Source: Flavobacterium chryseum (GTDB lineage Bacteria > Bacteroidota > Bacteroidia > Flavobacteriales > Flavobacteriaceae). From it: DNA of 64,000 bases. Numbering within the stretch: the first letter of the stretch is position 1; each line of letters begins with the position of its first letter. A program made the translations under genes and the position numbers. The notes under the pieces are model-generated. The model had not been told where the DNA came from. It ran no database searches and saw only the letters and a list, made by a program, of their open reading frames with translations. The DNA lies in the NCBI RefSeq assembly GCF_004362015.1, contig NZ_SNWW01000004.1, forward strand, positions 312,136 to 376,135. Reading direction: 5' to 3'. Below, piece by piece: positions 43,383-52,794 of this stretch.

Positions 43383-45533
43383 CAATTATCGTGTAGAATT
43401 CGTCAGGTACAAAAGGTTTTGTAATCACGTCGTTCATGCCAAATGCTAAAAGCATATCTCTGTTTTCATCAAGAGAAATAGCGGTTAAAGCGATAATTGG
43501 TGTTGATTTATCAAATTCCCGAATTTGCTTTGTAGCTGTAGTTCCGTTGATGCCAGGCAGATGGACATCCATCAAAATCATATCAAATTTTTTAACTTTT
43601 AAAACTTCTACAGCATCTTCACCATTATCAATTATCTCACATGAAATTGCTTTGTTTTCGAGCATTTTCCGTGTAATCATTTGGTTGATTTTGTTGTCTT
43701 CGATCAATAAAATCGACTTGTGTTTTAACTGTTTATCGTTATAAAGTTTAGCTTCTTCAACGATTTGAAGAGGTTCTTTGTTGATTCTGAAATTCAATTT
43801 GAAGGTAAAAGTAGAACCTTTCCCAACTTCACTTTTCAAATTTATCTCGCCGCCTAATAGTTCAATTAATTTCTTTACAATAGTTAATCCTAATCCTGTG
43901 CCGCCATATTTACGATTTACTTCTATAGAACCTTGCGAAAAACTTTCGAAAACAGTTTGAAGCTTGTCTTCCGGAATACCAATTCCGGTATCCACTATTT
44001 CAAAATATACAGTCGCATTCTCTTCATCTATGTCATATAATTTTGCAATAACATTTACTTTTCCATTTTGCGTAAACTTTAAAGCATTATTGATTAAGTT
44101 GAGAATGATTTGAGATATTTTGGTAGGATCTCCAATAAGATTATCAGGAATTGATTTATCTATGTCGAGATTGAAATAGTTTTTATTTGCAGTCGCTAAT
44201 TCTTTTAAAGAAATTTGAATGTTGTAGAGAAGTTCTTTTAAATTGAAACAAATATTTTCAATCTCAACTTTTGTTGAGTCTATTTTGTTTATTTCGAGAA
44301 TTTCATTGATAAAAGTAGTAAGATAATTTCCTGAAAATTTTAAAGATTCAAGATATTTTAATTGCCTTTTTTTCGGACTTTCTTCAAGAAGCAAATGTGT
44401 GATTCCGTTAATGGCATTCAGTGGCGTCCGCAATTCGTGACTTACTGTTGAAAGGAACTCTGATCTGGCTTTTGATGCTTTTTCGGCTTTATTTTTGGCT
44501 AAAATAAGTTCTTTATTTTTTTCTCTTAAAAGTAAATTATTCTGATTCCGGATGATATTATTTTTATACAATGCCAGACTTAAGAGCGATAATATCGAGA
44601 TTAATGCAATCGCTAAAATGCTAACAAGTTTAGAGTAGCGATAGGTTTTTAATTGAATTTTCTCTTCGCTTTCGCGTTTTAAAGTATTGTTTAGACTTTG
44701 ATTTTTTTTGAATCTTTCAAATTCGTTTAAATCAATTTGAGAATTTTTTAGTTTTAAAATGTAATTCTCTATCTGATAATGTTCATTTAGATAAGAGTAA
44801 GCAAGGTCGAAGTTTTTGTTTTCCTTGTAATATTCGCTAATGGCCAGAACAATTTTTGATTTTTGAAGAAGATCATTGCTTTTTGCATTAAGGTATAAAG
44901 CATTATCAAAATAAATTATGGCAGAATCATTTTGTTTTAACTGCGTTTCGATTAAGCCAAGTTGGTAATAAGAATCGGTTTTGGTTTTTATAATTGCCGC
45001 ATTATCCGGTTTCTGTATAATTGTATGGAAGGTTTTGTAGCTGCGTTGTAATTTTTATTGTTTTTAAACGCCATTGCTTTTTGATAGCTTAGAGTTTCGG
45101 CGTTATCAGCAATGTTGAGTTTTTTTAGTAGATTTTCTGCTTTTTTATAATAAATTTCAGCAGCTGTATAGTTACCTTTTGCAGTGTTAGTCACACCAAT
45201 ATAATGAAAAGCTAAAACTTTGGTACAGGATGGTTTTACATTTTTAAATAAGGAAACACTTTGATGAAATTTTTTTAATGCTTCTTCGTAATTCCGCTGA
45301 TTGTAATAAATCTTTCCAAGCTTAAAAGTCTGATTGGCTAAATTCTCTACTTTGTTATTGATCACGCAAAAATCTATTGATTTTTTGGTGTAAAAAATAG
45401 CCTGATCGTATTTCCGGATCTTTAGATTTTTATTGGCTAACTTGTTATAATAGGAAATGCTATCTATATTCTGTTTAGTTTGAGAATACAAAATTGAATT
45501 AAAAAAACTAATAAGAATTAAAAGGTATTTCAT
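43366..45533 (-). pseudogene. TPR hybrid histidine kinase split by a one-base frameshift
   Basis: Two minus-strand frames together encode one protein. The first part (from ATG at 45533) has a signal peptide and TPRs up to ...MAFKNNKN; translation then leaves the frame at the T5 run 45052-45056 (A5 on the coding strand). With one extra A the reading continues as KKLQRSYKTFH..., giving more TPR, a coiled coil and a membrane segment (YSKLVSILAIALIS). HisKA (STVSHELRTPLNAI), HATPase (NLINNALKFT, GTGLGLTIVKKL) and a receiver domain (MDVHLPG) complete it, about 722 residues in all. The second part alone would need a TTG start inside the membrane segment. It follows gap by 26 nt. Confidence 0.88.
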
Positions 45534-45559
45534 GTATAGCAAGGCATTTACAATGAATT

Positions 45560-46558
45560 TTATGCTTTTCTCATCAGTAAAATCAAATCTATAATTCGTG
45601 ATGAATAGCCAATTTCGTTATCATACCAACCTACAACTTTTACCATTTTATCAATAACGGAAGTTAGTTGCGCGTCGAATAAACACGAATTTGTATTGCC
45701 AATTACATCAACCGAAACGATTGGATCTTCTGTGTAATCTAATATTCCTTTTAAACTTAAATTTGAGGCTTGTTTAAATGCTGCGTTAATTTCTTCAATA
45801 GTTACGGCTCGTTTTACATTGAATGTAATGTCGGTTAACGAACCATCCGGAACAGGTACACGAATACCGCATCCACCTATTTTCTCATGCAATTTAGGAA
45901 AAATTTTTGTCAATGCCTTAGCCGCACCTGTAGTTGTTGGAACAATCGACTGACTTGCAGCTCTCGCGCGGCGCAAATCCTTGTGTGGCTGGTCATGAAG
46001 ACTTTGATCTGTAGTGTAAGAATGTATCGTTGTAATGTATGCCTGCTCGATTCCGCATAATTCATCGATGATTTTTATCATCGGAGCAGCATTGTTTGTA
46101 GTACAACTTGCATTTGAAACAATAACTTCAGTTCCGTCTAAAATATTTTCATTTACTCCTAAAACAACAGTTTTTATGGTGTCAACTTCTGATGGAGCTG
46201 AAAGAATGACCTTTTTTGCTCCAACTTGTATATGTGCATGTAATTCTTCGTAGGTCTTATATTTCCCTGTTGATTCTATTACAAAATCAATATTATGACT
46301 TTTCCAGTCAATGTTTAAAATGTTTTTTTCGTGAAAAAAGAAAAAATGTTTTCCATCAACAATTATACTTTCTTCATCATGACTAACCTTAAACGGCAAA
46401 ACACCGTGAATACTGTCGTATTTTATTAAATGCGACATTGTTGTATTATCAGCAATGTCATTAATAGCAACGACTTCAATATCAGGATGGTTCAAAAGAA
46501 GTCGAAATAAATTTCTTCCAATTCTTCCAAAACCATTAATAGCAATTCTAGTTTTCAA
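45560..46558 (-). CDS. gap: Glyceraldehyde-3-phosphate dehydrogenase
   Basis: The 332-residue enzyme has the NAD-binding INGFGRIGRNLFRL and the catalytic cysteine Cys152 in SNASCTTNN, followed by the His-containing HSYTTDQ segment and the typical GWYDNEIGYSSR near the end. It catalyses the glycolytic (or reverse) oxidation of glyceraldehyde-3-phosphate. ASCTTNNAAP differs from the common CTTNCLAP: the second cysteine is replaced by Asn, as in one GAPDH subgroup. It lies between lipA and the split kinase on one strand. Confidence 0.95.
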   Translation of the reverse strand: MKTRIAINGFGRIGRNLFRLLLNHPDIEVVAINDIADNTTMSHLIKYDSIHGVLPFKVSHDEESIIVDGKHFFFFHEKNILNIDWKSHNIDFVIESTGKYKTYEELHAHIQVGAKKVILSAPSEVDTIKTVVLGVNENILDGTEVIVSNASCTTNNAAPMIKIIDELCGIEQAYITTIHSYTTDQSLHDQPHKDLRRARAASQSIVPTTTGAAKALTKIFPKLHEKIGGCGIRVPVPDGSLTDITFNVKRAVTIEEINAAFKQASNLSLKGILDYTEDPIVSVDVIGNTNSCLFDAQLTSVIDKMVKVVGWYDNEIGYSSRIIDLILLMRKA

Positions 46559-46578
46559 TACTTTGGTGATTCGTTTGA

Positions 46579-46622
46579 TCGTTTAATCGTTTAATCGACT
46601 TCACAATTAAACGATTAAACGA
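46579..46622. repeat. Perfect 17-bp inverted repeat between lipA and gap
   Basis: Arms TCGTTTAATCGTTTAAT (46579-46595) and its complement (46606-46622) enclose a 10-nt loop. Each arm is itself made of two TCGTTTAA units. There is no T run, so it is not a standard terminator. Confidence 0.85.
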
Positions 46623-46631
46623 ATAAACCTT

Positions 46632-47498
46632 TTATAAAATATGTTTTTGTGCTTTATATGAAGAACGAACTAAAGGTCCGCTTTCTACATGACGGAAACC
46701 TAGTTCTAAACCAAATTTTTCATATTTAGCAAATTGATCCGGGGTTATAAATTCCTTTACAGGAAGATGTTTTTTACTTGGCTGTAGGTATTGACCAATT
46801 GTAACAACATCTACATTCGCATTACGTAAATCTCTCATCGTCTGAAAAACTTCCTCTTCAGTTTCTCCAAGACCCAACATAATACCAGATTTTGTTCTGT
46901 TAATTCCTTTTTCTTTCAAGTAACGCAAAACTTCAAGACTACGATCATACTTTGCCTGAATACGTACTTCACGCGTTAAACGGCGTACCGTTTCAACATT
47001 GTGAGAAACAACTTCAGGATTAGCCTCAACAATACGGTCAAGGTTTCTTTCTATTCCCTGAAAATCAGGAATTAAAGTTTCAAGCGTTGTGTTTGGGTTC
47101 ATTCTTCGAATTGCCTTTACAGTTTCAATCCAGATAATAGAACCACCATCTTTCAAATCATCTCTGTCAACACTTGTAATTACAGCATGTTTTATGTTCA
47201 TGATTTTTATAGAACGGGCAACTTTTTCAGGTTCATCCCAATCTACCGTTTCAGGTCTTCCGGTTTTAACACCGCAAAATCCGCAGGAACGTGTACAAAC
47301 ATTTCCTAAAATCATAAAGGTTGCTGTTCCTTCTCCCCAGCATTCTCCCATATTTGGACAACTTCCTGAGGTACAAATAGTGTTTAAGCTGTATTTATCA
47401 ACCAAACCACGTAGTTCAGTATATTTTTGTCCAATCGGAAGTTTTACTTTTAACCATTTAGGTTTTCCGGTTGGTATATTTTCAATGACTGTTTCCAT
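46632..47498 (-). CDS. lipA: Lipoyl synthase
   Basis: The 288-residue radical SAM enzyme has the auxiliary cluster cysteines Cys42, Cys47 and Cys53 ([12 protein letters not shown]) and the SAM cluster cysteines Cys68, Cys72 and Cys75 (CTRSCGFC). The C-terminal serine motif is [10 protein letters not shown]. It inserts two sulfurs into protein-bound octanoyl groups to make lipoate. It is transcribed toward gap; lipB is not in the window. Confidence 0.97.
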   Translation of the reverse strand: METVIENIPTGKPKWLKVKLPIGQKYTELRGLVDKYSLNTICTSGSCPNMGECWGEGTATFMILGNVCTRSCGFCGVKTGRPETVDWDEPEKVARSIKIMNIKHAVITSVDRDDLKDGGSIIWIETVKAIRRMNPNTTLETLIPDFQGIERNLDRIVEANPEVVSHNVETVRRLTREVRIQAKYDRSLEVLRYLKEKGINRTKSGIMLGLGETEEEVFQTMRDLRNANVDVVTIGQYLQPSKKHLPVKEFITPDQFAKYEKFGLELGFRHVESGPLVRSSYKAQKHIL

Positions 47499-47829
47499 AT
47501 ATCAAAATTCAAAGTACAAAGATAAGCAATGTAGTTTATTTGGAGATTTAGTTTGGTGGTTAATTTGAAACTGTTAATTTTTGAATTTTGAGAAAGCCTT
47601 TTTGTTATTGTTCTACAGAATGTTAAAATGCGTTTTTTAAAAACGCTAAAGTTTTATTACGTAAGTTTTATTTTATTTTTTTATATCGATTTACTGAATA
47701 ATTATGATAACGGTTTGATTTTTTAATCATTTAAATTTATACCTTTATTTGTTAAAAAATAAATTTAAACTGTATAAAATGCTATTTTGTTAATAGTACA
47801 TTTGTTGTTAAATTATAATTTTAAAAAAG
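47499..47829. other. Divergent intergenic region lipA / M48 peptidase
   Basis: This 331-nt AT-rich region holds a perfect -7 box TACATTTG at 47797-47804, facing the peptidase gene 26 nt later. No reading frame, repeat or RNA gene was recognised. Confidence 0.55.
47797..47804 (+). promoter_or_regulatory. -7 element of the M48 peptidase gene
   Basis: TACATTTG matches TAnnTTTG exactly, 25 nt before the start codon; no well-spaced TTG was found upstream. Confidence 0.45.
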
Positions 47830-48699
47830 ATGAAAAAGAAATTTATAGTATTTGGCGTTTTATTGACCGCTTTGAGTTTTACTAAAATGACTGCACAAAT
47901 TAATTTTGGTGAAAAAGCTCTTGGAGCTGTTCAAAAAGGAGTAGCAGGTTTTACTTTTAGTAATGCCGATGCAGCAGCATTATCTAAAGCTGCCGTTGAT
48001 AAAATGGATGCAGAGCATGAAGTAGCAAGCGCAACAGATCCTTACACATTAAGGTTAAACAGAGTTTTCGGAAAGCATACCAAAGGAGAAGATTATACTT
48101 TAAATTACAAAGTATATAAACTAAAAGAAGTAAATGCTTTTGCTACTGCTGACGGAAGTGTTCGTGTATACACAGGATTAATGGACATTATGGATGATAA
48201 TGAATTACTTGCTGTAATTGGTCACGAAATTGGTCACGTTGCTAATCATGATTCTCAGGATGCAATAAAAGCAGCTTATAAAAAAGAAGCTTTAATGGAT
48301 GCTGCGGCTTCACAATCGACTTCAATCGCAACAGTTACAGATAGTCAGTTAGGGAAAATTGGAAGCTCTATTATTGATAGCAAATTTAGCCGTAAGCAAG
48401 AAGCTGATGCTGATTTGTTTTCTTATAATTTTCTAAAAAGCAATAAGTATAATGTAAATGCAGAAGAATCTGCTTTTAGGATTTTAGCAAAAATGAGTGA
48501 AGGAAGTGAAGCTACATTTATTGACAAAATGATGAGTTCTCACCCGGATTCTAAACAAAGAGCTGAAGATGCTAAAAAGAGAGCAGAAAAAGATGGTTTG
48601 TATAAACCTTATGTACAACAAAAAATTGTAAATACAGCTCCGGTAAAAACTACAACTAAGAAAGCTACAGTTAAAAAAACTACGGCTAAAAAGAAATAA
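47830..48699 (+). CDS. M48-family metallopeptidase, secreted
   Basis: The 289-residue protein has a signal peptide (cleavage near KMTAQ|I, about 23) and the zinc motif HEIGH (132-136) with third ligand Glu191 in KQEADAD. It therefore resembles periplasmic M48C peptidases such as BepA/LoiP. Unlike BepA it lacks TPRs and ends in a Lys/Thr-rich tail (about 268-289). A protease or chaperone role in outer-membrane protein quality control is the family expectation. Confidence 0.9.
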   Translation: MKKKFIVFGVLLTALSFTKMTAQINFGEKALGAVQKGVAGFTFSNADAAALSKAAVDKMDAEHEVASATDPYTLRLNRVFGKHTKGEDYTLNYKVYKLKEVNAFATADGSVRVYTGLMDIMDDNELLAVIGHEIGHVANHDSQDAIKAAYKKEALMDAAASQSTSIATVTDSQLGKIGSSIIDSKFSRKQEADADLFSYNFLKSNKYNVNAEESAFRILAKMSEGSEATFIDKMMSSHPDSKQRAEDAKKRAEKDGLYKPYVQQKIVNTAPVKTTTKKATVKKTTAKKK

Positions 48700-48718
48700 T
48701 AATTTCTAACGGCGTAAA

Positions 48719-48757
48719 CAGAAAACCCGACAGTTTAAGAAACTTGTCGGGTTTTCT
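48719..48757. terminator. Bidirectional terminator after the M48 gene
   Basis: The perfect stem GAAAACCCGACA/TGTCGGGTTTTC has a 12-nt loop between convergent genes. Confidence 0.85.
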
Positions 48758-48767
48758 GTTTTATTGA

Positions 48768-49148
48768 TTAACCTAAAACGTGAAATGCCAAAACTTTTTG
48801 CACTTCATAAACATTTACGGACTTGTTGAATTGTTTAACAATACTTGGATTTAATTCGCTCGAAACCCAGATTTTTAATTCTGCATCAAGATCAAAAGTT
48901 CCTGCAGTTTCAATGCTAAATCGGGTAATGCTTTTGTAAGCAATCGATTTGTATTCAGTTTTGCTTCCGGTTAAACCTTGTACATCAACCAGAATTAATC
49001 TTTTATTAGTGAAGATAAAAGTATCGCGGATTAATTTAAAACCCATTTCGATTTCTTCTTTCTCCGTTAAAAGCTGTCCGTATTTTTTCAGTAAATCTTC
49101 CTGACTTACTGAACCTGCATTGCCAATTAAAGCTGAAAATATTCCCAT
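48768..49148 (-). CDS. Bacterial PH-domain protein
   Basis: The 126-residue protein is one bacterial pleckstrin-homology domain of the PF08000 type: GFKLIRDTFIFTNKRLILVDVQG and KTEYKSIAYKSITRFSIETAG are the family core strands, and a helix closes the C-terminus. It has no signal peptide or membrane segment and so is cytoplasmic. Members form ring-like oligomers in structures; their role is unknown. It is a single gene with a shared terminator. Confidence 0.87.
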   Translation of the reverse strand: MGIFSALIGNAGSVSQEDLLKKYGQLLTEKEEIEMGFKLIRDTFIFTNKRLILVDVQGLTGSKTEYKSIAYKSITRFSIETAGTFDLDAELKIWVSSELNPSIVKQFNKSVNVYEVQKVLAFHVLG

Positions 49149-49195
49149 TTTATAGTGTTTTAGTTTTTAATGTATTGTAAAAGTAATCGATTTTG

Positions 49196-49932
49196 TTAAT
49201 TTCCACCAATAGCTTTTGAATTAAAATAAAGAGAAGTTATGACTAATGAAATCATTGTTGCTGAAATTATAGTGATAATTATATGTCCATACTCTTTATA
49301 ATTGAGTCCCATTAAAAATCGAACAAATAGAACCAATCCAATAACAAAAATACAATAATCCAATAATTTTTATTTGTTGAACTTAGAGTGATATTATGTT
49401 TTGGAAGTTTTGATATTGTAAACAAAATGACAATTCCGCCTATCAATGTACTTAAATGTTGAGCAATTTTTAAAACGGGAATTTTGATATCAAAAAGTAG
49501 AATTGAATTTCTTAGTTTAGAAATACGCTCGACAAAATAACCACCTTCATGAGTAAAACTATCCCAAAAAAGATGTGATATAACTCCAATAAAAATTGAA
49601 ATTATCACAATAATCCAATTGGTCTTAAAGTAAATATTCCAGTTGAAATCAGTAAAAATTATAATTCTTGACCTTATGTTTTGAGGTAAATTTTCGAACA
49701 ATTTATTTCGAACAATATTATGAAAAAGAAAAGAAAGTATAATTGCTAAAGGTAAATCAAACCAAAATATTCCGTACAAGGTATGACTGTAAATACTCTG
49801 GACTCTCATTCTTATAAAATATTCAAAATCCGGAGTTAAACTGCCAATGATCAGGCCAGTTAATGAAAACCACTTTTTGGGTAAATATTGTAGTGGTAAA
49901 ATTATTGCAGGATGAGAAAAAGTAAAAGGCAT
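49196..49932 (-). pseudogene. DUF4184 membrane protein with a C-terminal frameshift
   Basis: The main frame (49312-49932) encodes 206 residues typical of DUF4184: MPFTFSHPAIILPL, GSLTPDFEYFIRM and SHLFWDSFTHEGG with metal-ligand-like His/Asp residues, plus several membrane segments. It stops abruptly at FYLFDF after an A5 run (49314-49318; T5 on the coding strand). One extra T would continue as FLMGLNYKEYGHIIITIISA... to 49196, adding the final membrane helix and giving 245 residues. Either the gene is truncated or the base is missing in the assembly. Confidence 0.8.
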
Positions 49933-50042
49933 TAGTTTTAATAAGTATAGATTCTTGATGAGGTTAAAATTAACAATATCCGTTAAGAAATAAACTTAAT
50001 CTTTTTTAATTTCTTAATGGTTTAATTCTAAATAAAATACAT

Positions 50043-50072
50043 AAAAAAAGCAGAACCTAGATTCTGCTTTTT
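50043..50072 (-). terminator. Terminator of the tonB gene
   Basis: The stem AAAGCAGAA/TTCTGCTTT with a 6-nt loop is followed on the minus strand by a T7 run. Confidence 0.85.
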
Positions 50073-50078
50073 CTTTTT

Positions 50079-50906
50079 TTATTCAGCTTCCGTTTTTATT
50101 GTTATTGGAAGGTTGTATGCGGTACGAACTGGTTTTCCATTTAAAATTCCAGGACTCCATTTTGTTTTTAATGATTTTAAAACTCGAATAGCTTCTTTTC
50201 CAACTCCGTAACCAGGATCATTTCTTACCATGATATCAGTTATAGAGCCGTCTTTTTCGATTACGAATGAAACATAAACTTTTAAAGTTCTTTCAGCATC
50301 TAATTCTGGTCTTGTAAAATTATTCCCTACGTAAGTGTAGAATTTACTCATTCCTCCAGGGAACTCGGGCATTTTGTCTAATTCAGTTGTATTTAGAACA
50401 GAATTTCCTGGTTCTGCAGGTTGGGCTACTTCAACACCTTGGCCTCCAGTTGTTGGCAATGTATTAACTGCAGTTCCATTTCCTGTAGAATTATCTACGG
50501 CAGGTGTGTTTTGTGTGTTAGTCGCAATAACATCAGGTGTAGCCTGACTAGTTTCGACAACAACAGGATTTGTTAATTGTACAACATCAGTTGATGTTGG
50601 TGCGCTTTGTTGTTCTGGAGGTGCAATTGGTTCCGTTTGTTTTGGTCGAACAATAGGATCAAGATCTACAGGGGTTATAGGGACACTAAAAGTAGTTGGG
50701 CCTTGCACCGCTGGGTCTGCAGTCCTAAATTTACTAATCAGCATCGATACGCTTCCAATAGTTGCTATTGAGAGCAACGCAATGAATAGTGCTGTAATAG
50801 TAGTTTTGGAATTCTCTTGGCGTAACTGATACGCTCCGTACTCTTTGTTTTTGTTTTCGAAAACAAGATTGGTCCACTTGGTTTCGTAGATGCTTGAATT
50901 AGACAT
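50079..50906 (-). CDS. Energy transducer TonB
   Basis: The 275-residue protein has a short cytoplasmic segment (EYGAYQLRQENSK, typical of Bacteroidetes TonB), one membrane helix (about 36-60) and a Pro/Gln/Thr-rich periplasmic spacer (about 80-185). The C-terminal TonB domain (about 188-275) has PEFPGG, VSFVIEKDGSI and SPGILNGKPVRTAYNLPI. It transmits proton-motive force to TonB-dependent receptors, of which two are in this window. No exbB or exbD gene is adjacent. Confidence 0.93.
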   Translation of the reverse strand: MSNSSIYETKWTNLVFENKNKEYGAYQLRQENSKTTITALFIALLSIATIGSVSMLISKFRTADPAVQGPTTFSVPITPVDLDPIVRPKQTEPIAPPEQQSAPTSTDVVQLTNPVVVETSQATPDVIATNTQNTPAVDNSTGNGTAVNTLPTTGGQGVEVAQPAEPGNSVLNTTELDKMPEFPGGMSKFYTYVGNNFTRPELDAERTLKVYVSFVIEKDGSITDIMVRNDPGYGVGKEAIRVLKSLKTKWSPGILNGKPVRTAYNLPITIKTEAE

Positions 50907-51065
50907 AGTTAATTGGATTTTAAGGTTAAGTAAACATTAAATCATAAGCCAAATGGGAATTTAGTTTGTAACTAAGAACGGAATTGAAAAGAACTTTTGT
51001 GAGAAATTTGTAATAATTTAAGAATAAAGACGAATATATCTCATTCTTTATCTAAAGATAATAAA

Positions 51066-51617
51066 TTATCTATTACGTTCGATGATTTCTGCTAATAATT
51101 TTTTAGCACGAAGAAGTTTTACTTTTATATTGCTTAAAGGCTCATCAATTTTGACAGCGATTTCCTGATACGTCATTTCCTGAAAGTATCTTAACTGAAT
51201 GACTTCCTGATAATGAGGTTTTAATTCTTTAATACAAAGTAGTAAACGAGAAAGATTTTGCTCTTTAATTAGAGCATCTTCTGCAGACGGAGTTGTGTCT
51301 GCAATATTGTAAGCTTGCTGGTCTTCAGCATCGGTAATCTCAATAAAAAGATTAGTTTTCTTTTTACGTAATAAATCAATATAAACGTTTTTGGCAATCG
51401 CAATTAACCAGGTGTTAAATTGAAACTCGGAGTTGTAAGTTGCAATTTTATCGAAAGCTTTTGAGAAAGTTTCAATAGTAATATCTTCTGCAGTAGTTTC
51501 GTTTTCAGTACGCTTTAGCATAAAAGCGTATACTTCATTCCAATAATAATCTAATAAAAAAGTAAAGGCGATCTGATCGCCTTTTTTTGCTTTTTCTATT
51601 TTAGAATTTATTTCCAA
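51066..51617 (-). CDS. RNA polymerase sigma factor, ECF type
   Basis: The 183-residue protein has sigma region 2 (about 10-85: AFTFLLDYYWNEVYAFMLKR, TAEDITIETFSKAF, FNTWLIAIAKNVYIDLLR) and region 4 (about 125-178: LKPHYQEVIQLRYFQEMTYQEIA). No anti-sigma gene is adjacent. Its start lies inside the end of the upstream glycosyltransferase gene (10-nt overlap), so the two are co-transcribed. Regulon unknown. Confidence 0.93.
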   Translation of the reverse strand: MEINSKIEKAKKGDQIAFTFLLDYYWNEVYAFMLKRTENETTAEDITIETFSKAFDKIATYNSEFQFNTWLIAIAKNVYIDLLRKKKTNLFIEITDAEDQQAYNIADTTPSAEDALIKEQNLSRLLLCIKELKPHYQEVIQLRYFQEMTYQEIAVKIDEPLSNIKVKLLRAKKLLAEIIERNR

Positions 51618-52711
51618 TGTACCGGTTTTGAAAAGATATTAGTTATAAAGATATTAATTTGTGTGAATATAAGTATCATTTCTACAACAGGAAACCATAT
51701 TTTAAGATCTTTTTCTCTCAATTTCCCGGCAGAAAATCCCATTACAATCCACGCAATTGTGTAACGTGTCGCCAATAAAGCCAACACAGCAATCCATTGA
51801 AATTGGAAAGACAGTAGCACTATAACTAATAAAAAGAAAAATAATTGTGAACTATAAAACAATGACAATTGAAATTTATCAAAAAATTTATAGTGATTTG
51901 CCGTAGTAACGTGTCTTCTTTTTTGAATAAACCACTCGCCATAAGAATGTTTCGGTTTAGAATAAGTAAAACCTTCCGGATTGAAAGCAATTGTGGTATT
52001 AGCTTTATTTGCTGCCTGATTTACAAATAAATCATCATCGCCGGAACGAACCTGAATATGTTCGATAAAGCCATTTACATTAAAAAACTCATCCTTTTTA
52101 TACGCTAAATTTCGCCCAACTCCCATATAGGGTAATCCTGCTTTTGCCCATGAAAAATATTGCACAGCCGTAAGAACCGTTTCAAATCGAATAACTTTAT
52201 TCAGGAAAGAGCGCTCTTTTTCATAACCACCGTAACCTAAAATAATAGTTTTATCTTCGGTAAATTGTGAAGTCATTGCTGTAATCCATTCTTTTGAAGT
52301 TGGATAACAATCAGCATCAGTAAATAATAAATAATCTTTTTTTGAAGCTTTGATTCCTAATGTTAAAGCATATTTTTTGTTACCCCAAAAGGCTTCATTA
52401 TTTTGCACTTTAACCAAACGAATGTTTGAATATTGTTTTTCAAATTCTTCAAAAACTTCCAGCGTTTCATCGCTTGAAGCATCGTCGATTAAAACAATTT
52501 CAAAGTCAGGATAATTTTGCTCAGCCAATAACGGAATGTATTTTTTTACATTCTCTTCTTCGTTTTTTGCACAAACAATAACTGAAACAGGAATGCTTTG
52601 TTGCGTAATATTTTGTGGTTTGCTAAAAGCAAATTTCCCAAAAATACCTAAATAATAAAAAAGTTGAATTGTAACTATAGCAATAAAAAAGTAAAATATA
52701 TATATAAGCAT
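51608..52711 (-). CDS. Membrane glycosyltransferase family 2
   Basis: The 367-residue protein has an N-terminal membrane helix (about 2-22) and a GT-A domain with VIVCAKNEEENV, LIDDASSDETLE, the DxD-like LFTDADCYP and the acceptor motif RSGDDDLFVNQA. Two or three C-terminal membrane segments follow (about 275-355). QKRRHVT resembles the QRRRW motif of processive or polyprenyl-linked GT2 enzymes. It acts at the inner membrane on an unknown glycan. The sigma factor gene overlaps its 3' end. Confidence 0.9.
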   Translation of the reverse strand: MLIYIFYFFIAIVTIQLFYYLGIFGKFAFSKPQNITQQSIPVSVIVCAKNEEENVKKYIPLLAEQNYPDFEIVLIDDASSDETLEVFEEFEKQYSNIRLVKVQNNEAFWGNKKYALTLGIKASKKDYLLFTDADCYPTSKEWITAMTSQFTEDKTIILGYGGYEKERSFLNKVIRFETVLTAVQYFSWAKAGLPYMGVGRNLAYKKDEFFNVNGFIEHIQVRSGDDDLFVNQAANKANTTIAFNPEGFTYSKPKHSYGEWFIQKRRHVTTANHYKFFDKFQLSLFYSSQLFFFLLVIVLLSFQFQWIAVLALLATRYTIAWIVMGFSAGKLREKDLKIWFPVVEMILIFTQINIFITNIFSKPVHWK

Positions 52712-52794
52712 TTGAATTTAATTGTCGTTTTAATTTCTGAATCTGCGATGCAAATGTACTTATGAATTCCTAATTTTCAATGATTAAAAGCCAT

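Noticed and set aside
45040..45070. Programmed -1 frameshift in the hybrid kinase
   Set aside because: The codons AAT AAA AAT do not form an X-XXY-YYZ slippery heptamer and no downstream structure was noticed; a lost base is simpler.
47089..47568. 159-residue plus-strand frame over lipA
   Set aside because: It is an antisense shadow of lipA, whose cysteine motifs are on the minus strand.
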